Origin: Sphingorhabdus sp. SMR4y
Lineage (GTDB): Bacteria; Pseudomonadota; Alphaproteobacteria; Sphingomonadales; Sphingomonadaceae
Length of the DNA stretch: 64,000 nt
Direction: 5' to 3'
Assembly: GCF_002218195.1 (NCBI RefSeq)
Contig: NZ_CP022336.1
Coordinates: 1,466,001-1,530,000 of the forward strand
Shown here: positions 53,914-64,000 of the stretch, piece after piece
Layout: each line of letters begins with the position of its first letter
Numbering within the stretch: the first letter of the stretch is position 1
Translations under genes and position numbers: made by a program
Notes under the pieces: generated by a model
Database searches by the model: none
The model's input: only the letters and a program-made list of their open reading frames with translations
Told to the model about the DNA's origin: nothing

Positions 53914-56900
53914 ATGAGTTTCCCGCCACCGCAAGGCCTGTATGATTCAAAGAACGAACATGACGCATGTGGCGTCGGTTTCGTCGCGAATATCAATGGC
54001 GAGCAATCCCATCTGACGGTGAAGCGTGGGCTGGAGATTCTGGTCAATATCGATCACCGCGGTGCTGTTGGCGCCGACCCGTTATTGGGCGACGGTGCAG
54101 GTATATTATTGCAGATTCCCGATGCTCTGCTGCGGGATTGGGCGGAATCCGAAAATCTAACCCTGCCGGCCATCGGTGACTATGCTGTCGCCATGTGCTT
54201 CCTCCCGTCGGACCCGGCGGAAGCGGAATATGCGACCACGCATTTCGAACGATTCATCGCCAAGGAAGGGCAGGATTTTATCGGCTGGCGCGATGTGCCA
54301 ATCGACACCACGGGCATCGGCAAGGCGGTGCTCGACCAGATGCCACTGATTCGCCAGGCGATCGTTGGCAAAGGCGAAACGCTGGCCGATCAGGATGCGT
54401 TCGAACGCAAGATCCTGGCCGTCCGCAAACAGATACACAATCCGCTCGATGGAATCGCGGAAAAGAACAACATGCCGGGCCTGTCCGAATTTTATATGCC
54501 CTCCTTTTCGACGAAAACCATCGTCTACAAGGGGCTTTTGCTCGCCGATCAGGTCGGATCCTTCTACAAGGATCTGGAGAACCCTCTTACCGCCTCGGCC
54601 GTGGCCATGGTCCATCAGCGTTTCTCGACCAATACCTTCCCGTCGTGGAAACTGGCGCACCCCTATCGCTTCATCGCCCATAATGGTGAGATCAACACGG
54701 TTCGTGGCAATGTAAACTGGATGAACGCCCGGCGCCGGACCATGGAATCCGATCTGCTGGGTTCCGATCTCGACAAGATGTGGCCGCTGATCCCGCACGG
54801 CCAATCCGATACAGCCTGCCTCGACAATGCGCTGGAGCTTCTGGTCGCCGGTGGCTATTCCCTGCCCCATGCCGTGATGATGCTGATTCCGGAAGCCTGG
54901 GCCGGCGATCCGACGATGGATGCCGACCGCCGGGCCTTCTACGAATATCACGCTGCGCTGATGGAGCCATGGGATGGGCCGGCTGCCGTTGCCTTTACCG
55001 ACGGACGCCAGGTTGGCGCGACGCTGGACCGCAACGGCCTGCGCCCTGCCCGCTTCTGCGTCACCGATGACGGCCATGTGATCATGGCGTCGGAATCCGG
55101 TGTCCTACCCGTCAAGGAAGACAATATCGTCCGCAAGTGGCGCTTGCAGCCGGGCAAGATGTTGCTCATTGATATGGAACAGGGCCGGATCATCGAGGAT
55201 GAAGAGATCAAGGCTGATCTCGCCCAGGCCAAGCCTTATGCGAAATGGCTGGAATCAACACAATATAACCTGAAAGATCTCGACCTCGACGATCTCGACG
55301 ACGTCGATGCGCCAAAGAGCAACGGGCTTGAAGATCCCGCCGCACTGCTCGATCGGCAGCAGGCGTTCGGCTATACTCAGGAAGATATCACAAAATTCCT
55401 CGAGCCCATGGCGAGCGACGGGATCGATCCGATCGGGTCGATGGGTACCGACACACCGATTGCCGTTCTGTCCGGCAAGCCCCGCCTGTTGTATGATTAT
55501 TTCAAACAGAATTTCGCCCAGGTCACCAACCCGCCGATCGATCCGATCCGTGAAGAGCTGGTGATGTCGCTGGTCTCGATGATCGGCCCCCGCCCCAATT
55601 TGCTGGGTCATGACGCCGGCACGCACAAGCGTCTCGAGGTTGACCAGCCGGTCCTCACCAATGCGGATTTGCTGAAAATCCGTTCGGTTGAAGAAGCGCT
55701 CGATGGCGCTTTCCGGACAGAGACTATCGACATTACATGGGATGCAGCGACCGGTGCCGCCGGCCTGGAAATGGCGCTGAAGGAAATGTGCTGGGCGGCG
55801 ACGGAAGCCGTGCTTGCAGACCGCAATATTCTCATTCTGTCCGACCGGGCCAAAGGCCCCGACCGAATCGCGATGCCCGCCTTGCTCGCCACCGCCGCTG
55901 TGCACCATCACCTGGTCCGTCAGGGCCTGCGTATGCAAACCGGTCTCGTGGTCGAAACAGGCGAGGCGCGCGAAGTGCATCATTTCTGCGTGCTTGCGGG
56001 TTATGGTGCGGAGGCGATCAATCCATATCTGGCTTTTGAAACGCTGGAAGAAATCCGCGTTCGTCGCGAACTGCCGCTGACCCAGCAGCAGGTCGAGCAG
56101 AATTATATCAAGGCGATCGGCAAGGGCATTTTGAAGGTCATGTCGAAAATGGGCATCTCGACCTATCAGAGCTATTGCGGCGCGCAGATTTTTGATGCGG
56201 TCGGCCTCTGCAGCGAATTTATCGAGAAATATTTCACCGGCACGGCGACGATGATCGAAGGCGTCGGTCTGGCGGAAATCGCCGAAGAAACCGTGTCCCG
56301 CCACAGCGAAGCCTATGGCGACAATCCGATCTATCGGAACATGCTCGATGTCGGCGGTATCTACGGCTACCGGATTCGCGGCGAAGATCATGCCTGGACG
56401 CCGGCCAATGTCGCCAATCTTCAGCATGCTGTGCGCGGAAACGACCCGAAAAATTATGCGGAATTCGCGCGATCGGTCAACGAACAGAGCGAGCATCTGC
56501 TGACCATCCGCGGACTGATGGAATTGACCAAGGCCGATGAACCGCTCGACATTTCCGAAGTGGAACCGGCCTCTGAAATTGTGAAACGGTTTGCCACAGG
56601 GGCGATGAGCTTCGGTTCTATCAGCCGCGAAGCACATACGACGCTTGCCATCGCGATGAACCGGATTGGCGGCAAATCCAATACCGGTGAAGGCGGCGAA
56701 GAGCCGGATCGCTTCCTGCCCATGGCCAATGGCGACAGCATGCGCTCGGCGATCAAGCAAGTGGCCAGCGGCCGTTTTGGTGTGACCGCCGAATATCTGG
56801 TCAATGCCGACGATATCCAGATCAAGATGGCCCAGGGCGCCAAGCCCGGTGAAGGAGGCCAGCTGCCGGGCAGCAAGGTCGACAAGAATATCGGCAAGGT

Positions 56901-58566
56901 CCGCCACTCGACACCGGGCGTCGGACTGATCTCGCCGCCACCGCATCATGACATCTACTCGATCGAGGATTTGGCGCAGCTGATCCACGATCTGAAAAAT
57001 GTGAACACCGGTGCCCGTGTTTCGGTGAAACTGGTTTCCGAAGTGGGTGTCGGCACGGTTGCCGCCGGCGTGTCCAAGGCGCGCGCCGATCATCTGACGA
57101 TTTCCGGTTATGACGGCGGTACCGGAGCATCGCCGCTGACCTCGCTGACCCATGCCGGATCGCCATGGGAAATCGGCTTGGCAGAAACCCAGCAGACCTT
57201 GTTGCTGAACGGACTGCGTTCGCGGATTTCTGTGCAGGTCGATGGCGGCCTGCGGACCGGTCGCGATGTCGCGATCGGCGCGCTTCTCGGCGCCGACGAA
57301 TTCGGATTTGCCACCGCGCCCCTGATTGCTGCAGGCTGCATCATGATGCGCAAATGCCATCTCAACACCTGCCCCGTCGGGGTTGCGACCCAGAATCCGG
57401 AATTGCGCAAGAAATTTACCGGGCAGCCGGAATATGTGATCAACTATTTCTTCTTCGTGGCGGAAGAACTGCGCCAGATCATGGCCGAAATGGGCTTCCG
57501 CACGATCGAGGAAATGGTCGGCCGCGTCGACCGGATCAACATGAACAAGGCTCTGCGTCACTGGAAAGCCGAAGGCGTCGACCTGTCTCGCCTGCTGCAC
57601 GAAGTCGTGCTGCCGGAAGGTGAAACCCTCTATCAGACGATGACGCAGGACCATGGCCTGGATGCCGCGCTTGACAAGGATCTGATCGCGGCCGCAGCGC
57701 CGGCTCTCGACAATGGCCAGACCGTCAAGATCGAACGCAAGGTCAAAAACGTCAACCGGACCGTCGGCGCGATGCTGTCGGGCGAGGTCGCTAAAAAATA
57801 CGGCCATGCCGGCCTGCCCAACAATACGATCCAGCTGCAATTCGAAGGTGTTGCGGGGCAAAGCTTCGGGGCCTTTCTCGCTCATGGCGTGACCGCCGAA
57901 CTGGTCGGCGATGCCAATGACTATGTCGGCAAGGGACTGTCCGGTGGCCGCGTGGTTGTCAAACAGCCCACTCATGTCGATCGCAATCCGACCGAGAATA
58001 TCATCGTCGGCAATACCGTGCTCTATGGTGCCGTGGCTGGCGAAGCCTATTTCAACGGCGTGGCCGGCGAGCGTTTTGCTGTCCGCAACTCCGGCGCGGT
58101 CGCGGTTGTCGAAGGCACCGGCGATCATGGCTGTGAATATATGACCGGTGGCGTGGTTGCCGTGCTCGGCAAAACCGGTCGCAATTTCGCGGCCGGCATG
58201 TCCGGTGGTGTCGCCTATGTCTATGACGAGGACGGTCTGTTCCGTCAGCGTTGCAACATGGCAATGGTCGACATCGAGACGATCGAAGCCGACGCCGAGG
58301 ACGGAGAAGACACGGCATTGCCGCAGCAGCTTCCCGTCGATGTGAACGACTATGGCATGGGCGACATGCTCTATCACGATGCAGCACGGCTGCGGATTCT
58401 GCTGGAGCGTCACAAGCTTTATACCGGCAGCGCGAGGGCGAGCGAAATTCTCGACAATTGGGATGAAGCCCTCGGCCGTTTCGTGAAGGTCATGCCGCGC
58501 GATTACGCGTCGGCCCTGAAACAACTCGAAGCCGAGCGTCTTGAGACGATCGTCGCTGCAGAATGA
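53914..58566 (+). CDS. gltB: Glutamate synthase large subunit
   Basis: 1550 residues, full length. NADPH-dependent GOGAT: transfers the glutamine amide to 2-oxoglutarate. Order of parts: propeptide of 18 residues then the class II glutaminase with catalytic Cys19 in [15 protein letters not shown]; central domain; FMN-binding synthase domain ([60 protein letters not shown]); the 3Fe-4S cluster in [19 protein letters not shown]; and the C-terminal GXGXG beta-helix. The stop is 21 bases before gltD, so the two form an operon. Confidence 0.98.
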   Translation: MSFPPPQGLYDSKNEHDACGVGFVANINGEQSHLTVKRGLEILVNIDHRGAVGADPLLGDGAGILLQIPDALLRDWAESENLTLPAIGDYAVAMCFLPSDPAEAEYATTHFERFIAKEGQDFIGWRDVPIDTTGIGKAVLDQMPLIRQAIVGKGETLADQDAFERKILAVRKQIHNPLDGIAEKNNMPGLSEFYMPSFSTKTIVYKGLLLADQVGSFYKDLENPLTASAVAMVHQRFSTNTFPSWKLAHPYRFIAHNGEINTVRGNVNWMNARRRTMESDLLGSDLDKMWPLIPHGQSDTACLDNALELLVAGGYSLPHAVMMLIPEAWAGDPTMDADRRAFYEYHAALMEPWDGPAAVAFTDGRQVGATLDRNGLRPARFCVTDDGHVIMASESGVLPVKEDNIVRKWRLQPGKMLLIDMEQGRIIEDEEIKADLAQAKPYAKWLESTQYNLKDLDLDDLDDVDAPKSNGLEDPAALLDRQQAFGYTQEDITKFLEPMASDGIDPIGSMGTDTPIAVLSGKPRLLYDYFKQNFAQVTNPPIDPIREELVMSLVSMIGPRPNLLGHDAGTHKRLEVDQPVLTNADLLKIRSVEEALDGAFRTETIDITWDAATGAAGLEMALKEMCWAATEAVLADRNILILSDRAKGPDRIAMPALLATAAVHHHLVRQGLRMQTGLVVETGEAREVHHFCVLAGYGAEAINPYLAFETLEEIRVRRELPLTQQQVEQNYIKAIGKGILKVMSKMGISTYQSYCGAQIFDAVGLCSEFIEKYFTGTATMIEGVGLAEIAEETVSRHSEAYGDNPIYRNMLDVGGIYGYRIRGEDHAWTPANVANLQHAVRGNDPKNYAEFARSVNEQSEHLLTIRGLMELTKADEPLDISEVEPASEIVKRFATGAMSFGSISREAHTTLAIAMNRIGGKSNTGEGGEEPDRFLPMANGDSMRSAIKQVASGRFGVTAEYLVNADDIQIKMAQGAKPGEGGQLPGSKVDKNIGKVRHSTPGVGLISPPPHHDIYSIEDLAQLIHDLKNVNTGARVSVKLVSEVGVGTVAAGVSKARADHLTISGYDGGTGASPLTSLTHAGSPWEIGLAETQQTLLLNGLRSRISVQVDGGLRTGRDVAIGALLGADEFGFATAPLIAAGCIMMRKCHLNTCPVGVATQNPELRKKFTGQPEYVINYFFFVAEELRQIMAEMGFRTIEEMVGRVDRINMNKALRHWKAEGVDLSRLLHEVVLPEGETLYQTMTQDHGLDAALDKDLIAAAAPALDNGQTVKIERKVKNVNRTVGAMLSGEVAKKYGHAGLPNNTIQLQFEGVAGQSFGAFLAHGVTAELVGDANDYVGKGLSGGRVVVKQPTHVDRNPTENIIVGNTVLYGAVAGEAYFNGVAGERFAVRNSGAVAVVEGTGDHGCEYMTGGVVAVLGKTGRNFAAGMSGGVAYVYDEDGLFRQRCNMAMVDIETIEADAEDGEDTALPQQLPVDVNDYGMGDMLYHDAARLRILLERHKLYTGSARASEILDNWDEALGRFVKVMPRDYASALKQLEAERLETIVAAE

Positions 58567-58587
58567 ACGAAGAAATTGGAGTAGACC

Positions 58588-60024
58588 GTGGGTAAAGTAA
58601 CAGGCTTTCTCGAGATAGACCGCAAGGAAGCGGCATATGCCGATCCCAAGGAGCGGCTGACACATTATAAGGAATTCACGATTCCGCTGCCGGAATCGGA
58701 AATCAGGGACCAGGCGGCCCGCTGCATGGATTGTGGTATTCCCTATTGCCATAATGGCTGTCCGGTGAACAATATCATCCCCGACTGGAACAATCTGGTC
58801 TATGAAGATGATTGGAAAACGGCGCTCGAAACGCTGCATTCGACCAATAATTTTCCAGAATTTACCGGACGGATCTGCCCGGCCCCTTGCGAAGCGGCCT
58901 GCACGCTGAATATCGACGACGTACCGGTGAATATCAAATCAATAGAATGCGCGATTGTCGATCGCGGCTGGGAAGAAGGCTGGATAGCGCCCCAGATAGC
59001 GGAAAAGAAATCCGGCAAGTCGGTCGCCGTTGTCGGCTCTGGTCCCGCAGGCATGGCTTGCGCCCAGCAACTCGCGCGCGCCGGCCACAATGTCACTCTA
59101 TTCGAGAAAAATGACCGGATGGGCGGACTGCTGCGTTACGGCATTCCCGATTTCAAGATGGAAAAGCATCTGATTAACCGGCGTCTCGTTCAGATGGAAG
59201 CCGAGGGCGTCGAATTCCGCACCAGCACCGAGGTCGGCGTGTCCGTTTCGGTCGAATCTCTGCAGGAAAATTACGATGCAGTGGTCATGTCCGGGGGTGC
59301 CGAAAAACCGCGCATGCTGGATATTCCGGGCTATGAAATGTCCGGGGTCCGTCTCGCAATGGAATTTCTGACCCAGCAGAACAAGCGCAATGCAGGCGAT
59401 GATGAAATGCGTGCCGCGCCGCGCGGCACAATCAGTGCGACCGGCAAGCATGTCATCGTCATTGGCGGAGGCGATACCGGATCCGACTGCGTCGGCACAT
59501 CCAATCGCCAGGGGGCCGCGTCGGTCACACAGATCGAGATCATGCCCAAGCCGCCGGAGAAGGAAGACAAGACATTCTCCTGGCCGGACTGGCCCCTGAA
59601 GCTCCGCACCTCGTCCAGCCACCTGGAAGGCTGCGAACGCGACTGGGCGATACTCGCCAAACGGGTCGTCGGGACCAATGGCAATGTCGAAGGGCTGGAA
59701 TGCGTTCGGCTTGAATGGGTAGACGGCCAGATGCAGGAGATTGAAGGCAGTGAATTCACTTTGAAGGCCGACCTGATCCTGCTGGCCATGGGCTTTGTCG
59801 GTCCGCGCCAGATGGGACTGGTCGACCAGTCGGAGGTCGAACTGGACGCGCGCGGCAATGTCGCGGCCAATGTTGTGGACTATACCACCAGCAAGGACGG
59901 CGTGTTTGCCTGCGGAGACATGCGTCGGGGCCAGAGCCTTGTCGTATGGGCGATCCGCGAAGGCCGCCAATGCGCGCGAGCCGTGGATCTTCAGTTGATG
60001 GGCGAAAGCAAGCTACCACGCTGA
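58588..60024 (+). CDS. gltD: Glutamate synthase small subunit
   Basis: 478 residues from a GTG at 58588 with a GGAG site. Supplies electrons from NADPH through FAD and two 4Fe-4S clusters. N-terminal cluster cysteines in [20 protein letters not shown] near residue 46 and later [11 protein letters not shown] near 95; FAD site [20 protein letters not shown] near 150; NADPH site [20 protein letters not shown] near 288. Followed by a strong bidirectional terminator. Confidence 0.98.
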   Translation: MGKVTGFLEIDRKEAAYADPKERLTHYKEFTIPLPESEIRDQAARCMDCGIPYCHNGCPVNNIIPDWNNLVYEDDWKTALETLHSTNNFPEFTGRICPAPCEAACTLNIDDVPVNIKSIECAIVDRGWEEGWIAPQIAEKKSGKSVAVVGSGPAGMACAQQLARAGHNVTLFEKNDRMGGLLRYGIPDFKMEKHLINRRLVQMEAEGVEFRTSTEVGVSVSVESLQENYDAVVMSGGAEKPRMLDIPGYEMSGVRLAMEFLTQQNKRNAGDDEMRAAPRGTISATGKHVIVIGGGDTGSDCVGTSNRQGAASVTQIEIMPKPPEKEDKTFSWPDWPLKLRTSSSHLEGCERDWAILAKRVVGTNGNVEGLECVRLEWVDGQMQEIEGSEFTLKADLILLAMGFVGPRQMGLVDQSEVELDARGNVAANVVDYTTSKDGVFACGDMRRGQSLVVWAIREGRQCARAVDLQLMGESKLPR

Positions 60025-60065
60025 GCGTGGCCGGAACAGCTGCCGTTCCCCGTTTCCCAACCCAC

Positions 60066-60103
60066 AAAAAAAGCCTCGCTGGATGCCAGCGAGGCTTTTT
60101 TTT
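60066..60103. terminator. Bidirectional terminator after gltD
   Basis: GCCTCGCTGG (60073-60082) and CCAGCGAGGC (60086-60095) form a perfect 10-pair stem with a 3-base loop, A7 on the left and T8 on the right. It ends gltBD and can also end transcripts coming from the rRNA operon on the minus strand. Confidence 0.92.
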
Positions 60104-60234
60104 GGCAGAATGGAGATGGCATTGATCGCGGACCGCGGCGCATCGTGCAGCAATGATGCCGCAGCGAGGTCAGCATAGGCAAAGCAACCGGGATTCAGCC
60201 TTGGCGGGCTTTATAATTAGGGAGTGGGGAATGT

Positions 60235-60311
<77 letters not shown>

Positions 60312-60352
60312 CCAACGTTTCTGGATGGGCTATAGAGCCGGACCAGAGAATC

Positions 60353-60390
60353 AAAAAAGCGGCCGGCCCTTTGAGGGACAGGCCGCTTTT
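60353..60390 (-). terminator. Terminator-like hairpin between 5S and tRNA-fMet
   Basis: AAAAGCGGCC (60355-60364) and GGCCGCTTTT (60381-60390) form a perfect 10-pair stem whose loop can pair further (CCC/GGG). On the minus strand it ends in TTTTTT. It is 56 bases after the 5S end and 42 before the tRNA. Confidence 0.75.
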
Positions 60391-60445
60391 GAAAAGGTGA
60401 ATGGGTTATTTCCGCGTGACTATTGTTCATGCGCCTGCTGCAATG

Positions 60446-60560
60446 CCTGGCGACGACCTACTCTTCCATGCCTTGAGACAAAGTACCATCGGCGCAACCT
60501 GGTTTCACGGCCGAGTTCGAGATGGGATCGGGTGGGGCACAGGCGCTATGGCCACCAAGC
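60446..60560 (-). rRNA. 5S ribosomal RNA
   Basis: About 115 bases. On the minus strand it begins GCTTGGTGGCCATAGCG, contains CCCGATCCCATCTCGAACTC, and ends GTCGTCGCCAGGC, all diagnostic for 5S. Ends are placed by eye and may shift by a few bases. It lies about 175 bases after the 23S 3' end. Confidence 0.9.
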
Positions 60561-60736
60561 AATGAAGCAGGCGCATAAGCTGTAATCACGGGTTATTTAA
60601 TCGATGTGGCAAGATGATGCACGGTTTTTTGAAGCCGTGCATATTGACCATGGGCCGAGCTTAATTGTCCGTTCATCCGGCAACATGCTGTTTCCAACAT
60701 TGTTGTTGATGGCGGGATTCTACAAGCGCGAATTGA

Positions 60737-63527
<2,791 letters not shown>

Positions 63528-63936
63528 TCCACACCACCAACAACAAGATTGGAACAATCCTCCCACGCTCCTTGCATAAAAAAGCGCTTCAGATGACCAA
63601 TTCGGCCTTGTCTGTATGATGCGGACAATTAATTACTCAGCCTTTAGTAATTCATAAATATGAATACTTGTGCCAATTATGATGCTCCAATCCAGCGAAA
63701 AACCGCCGAACCGAAACCGCAAAATTGCCACGGCATCGATTAAAAAAACCCATTCACAATGTCAAAGAGAGGTCGAAACCTCATTCGCCTGCAGATCGGA
63801 ACCTGCAGGAAACTTTTGTCTTCATCTCTGGAGAAATGACGAATGCCGGGTGCGACCTGACGGCCTGCGTACCCTGCGCTTCGCTTGGGGAGTTTTTGCT
63901 GAAATCATGCCCCGCATGATTTCTAGTCGCAAAAAC
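63528..63936. other. Internal transcribed spacer between tRNA-Ala and 23S
   Basis: 409 bases of the rRNA operon. AT-rich next to 23S; includes a nested hairpin at 63891-63937 touching the tRNA-Ala end. No further tRNA in this part. Confidence 0.8.
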
Positions 63937-63937
63937 T
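63891..63937. repeat. Nested perfect inverted repeats in the rRNA spacer
   Basis: Inner arms GAAATCATGC (63901-63910) and GCATGATTTC (63914-63923), loop CCC; outer arms AGTTTTTGC (63891-63899) and GCAAAAACT (63929-63937). The outer arm ends at the last base of the tRNA-Ala gene. Likely an rRNA/tRNA processing stem. Confidence 0.6.
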
Positions 63938-64000
63938 GGTGGAGCCTATCGGGATCGAACCGATGACCCCCTGCTTGCAAAGCAGGTGCTCTCCCAGCTG
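63937..64000 (-). tRNA. tRNA-Ala (TGC), partial at window edge
   Basis: The 3' 64 bases: on the minus strand CAGCTGGGAGAGCACCTGCT, anticodon loop TTTGCAA (TGC), T-arm GGTTCGATCC and encoded CCA. The first dozen bases are outside the window. The usual tRNA-Ile and 16S should follow beyond 64000. Confidence 0.95.

Noticed and set aside
55255..58839. 1194-codon open frame on the minus strand
   Set aside because: It is the exact antisense of gltB, whose frame has all catalytic motifs. The antisense product has no recognisable domain and arises from GC-rich codon bias.

Overview
The window is a piece of an alphaproteobacterial chromosome, most likely from Sphingomonadales (a Sphingopyxis/Parasphingorhabdus-like marine or freshwater sphingomonad). 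I infer this from the S10-spc-alpha gene order and protein style, an RGG-tailed S5, an 16S-(Ile)-Ala-23S-5S-fMet type rRNA operon, a GC-rich backbone, and a TonB receptor, phasin and small type III PKS set. Taxonomy is an inference, not a database result.

Layout. 1-5.7 kb: end of a zinc alcohol dehydrogenase, a phosphotransferase, an SDR oxidoreductase, two tandem exported glycine-zipper paralogues and a secreted prolyl oligopeptidase. 5.7-30.5 kb: almost the whole str/S10/spc/alpha ribosomal supercluster on the minus strand (rpsL, rpsG, fusA, tuf, rpsJ ... secY, adk, then rpsM, rpsK, rpoA, rplQ). It is interrupted between adk and rpsM by about 5 kb carrying an SRPBCC protein, gdhA, a retropepsin-like RimB homologue, rimK and, on the opposite strand, an aspartoacylase-like M14 enzyme. 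Together gdhA-rimB-rimK-M14 look like a glutamate supply, glutamate ligation and trimming module placed inside the ribosomal operon; rpsM has its own near-consensus promoter after the insertion. Several spacers of the supercluster hold terminator-like or REP-like hairpins, so it is probably transcribed in segments.

30.7-32.4 kb: an AT-richer two-gene island next to the rpsL promoter, encoding a membrane-anchored protein with a catalytically degenerate dCTP-deaminase-like domain and an overlapping class I methyltransferase. I recognise no described system with this make-up and regard it as the best candidate for something new. 33-46 kb: accessory and housekeeping genes (host-attachment protein, TonB receptor, diguanylate cyclase, TspO-like and DUF1304 membrane proteins, a type III PKS plus ICMT-like methyltransferase, a phasin with TGC-N3-GCA operators, clpS, a DsbA-like oxidoreductase, a PlsC/DUF1295/VOC operon and a CDF metal exporter).

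46.1-46.9 kb: a compact operon of two tandem 35- and 39-residue hydrophobic peptides and a PspC protein, preceded by a sigma-54 type -24/-12 element and a PspF-like inverted repeat: a reduced phage-shock operon with unannotated small proteins. 46.9-53.6 kb: recF, a CHAP hydrolase, mobA, small and proline-rich exported proteins, a decayed TolB-propeller pseudogene and an XdhC protein. 53.9-60.0 kb: gltB-gltD. 60.2-64.0 kb: the distal part of an rRNA operon on the minus strand (tRNA-Ala partial, 23S, 5S, tRNA-fMet); the 16S gene lies beyond the window.
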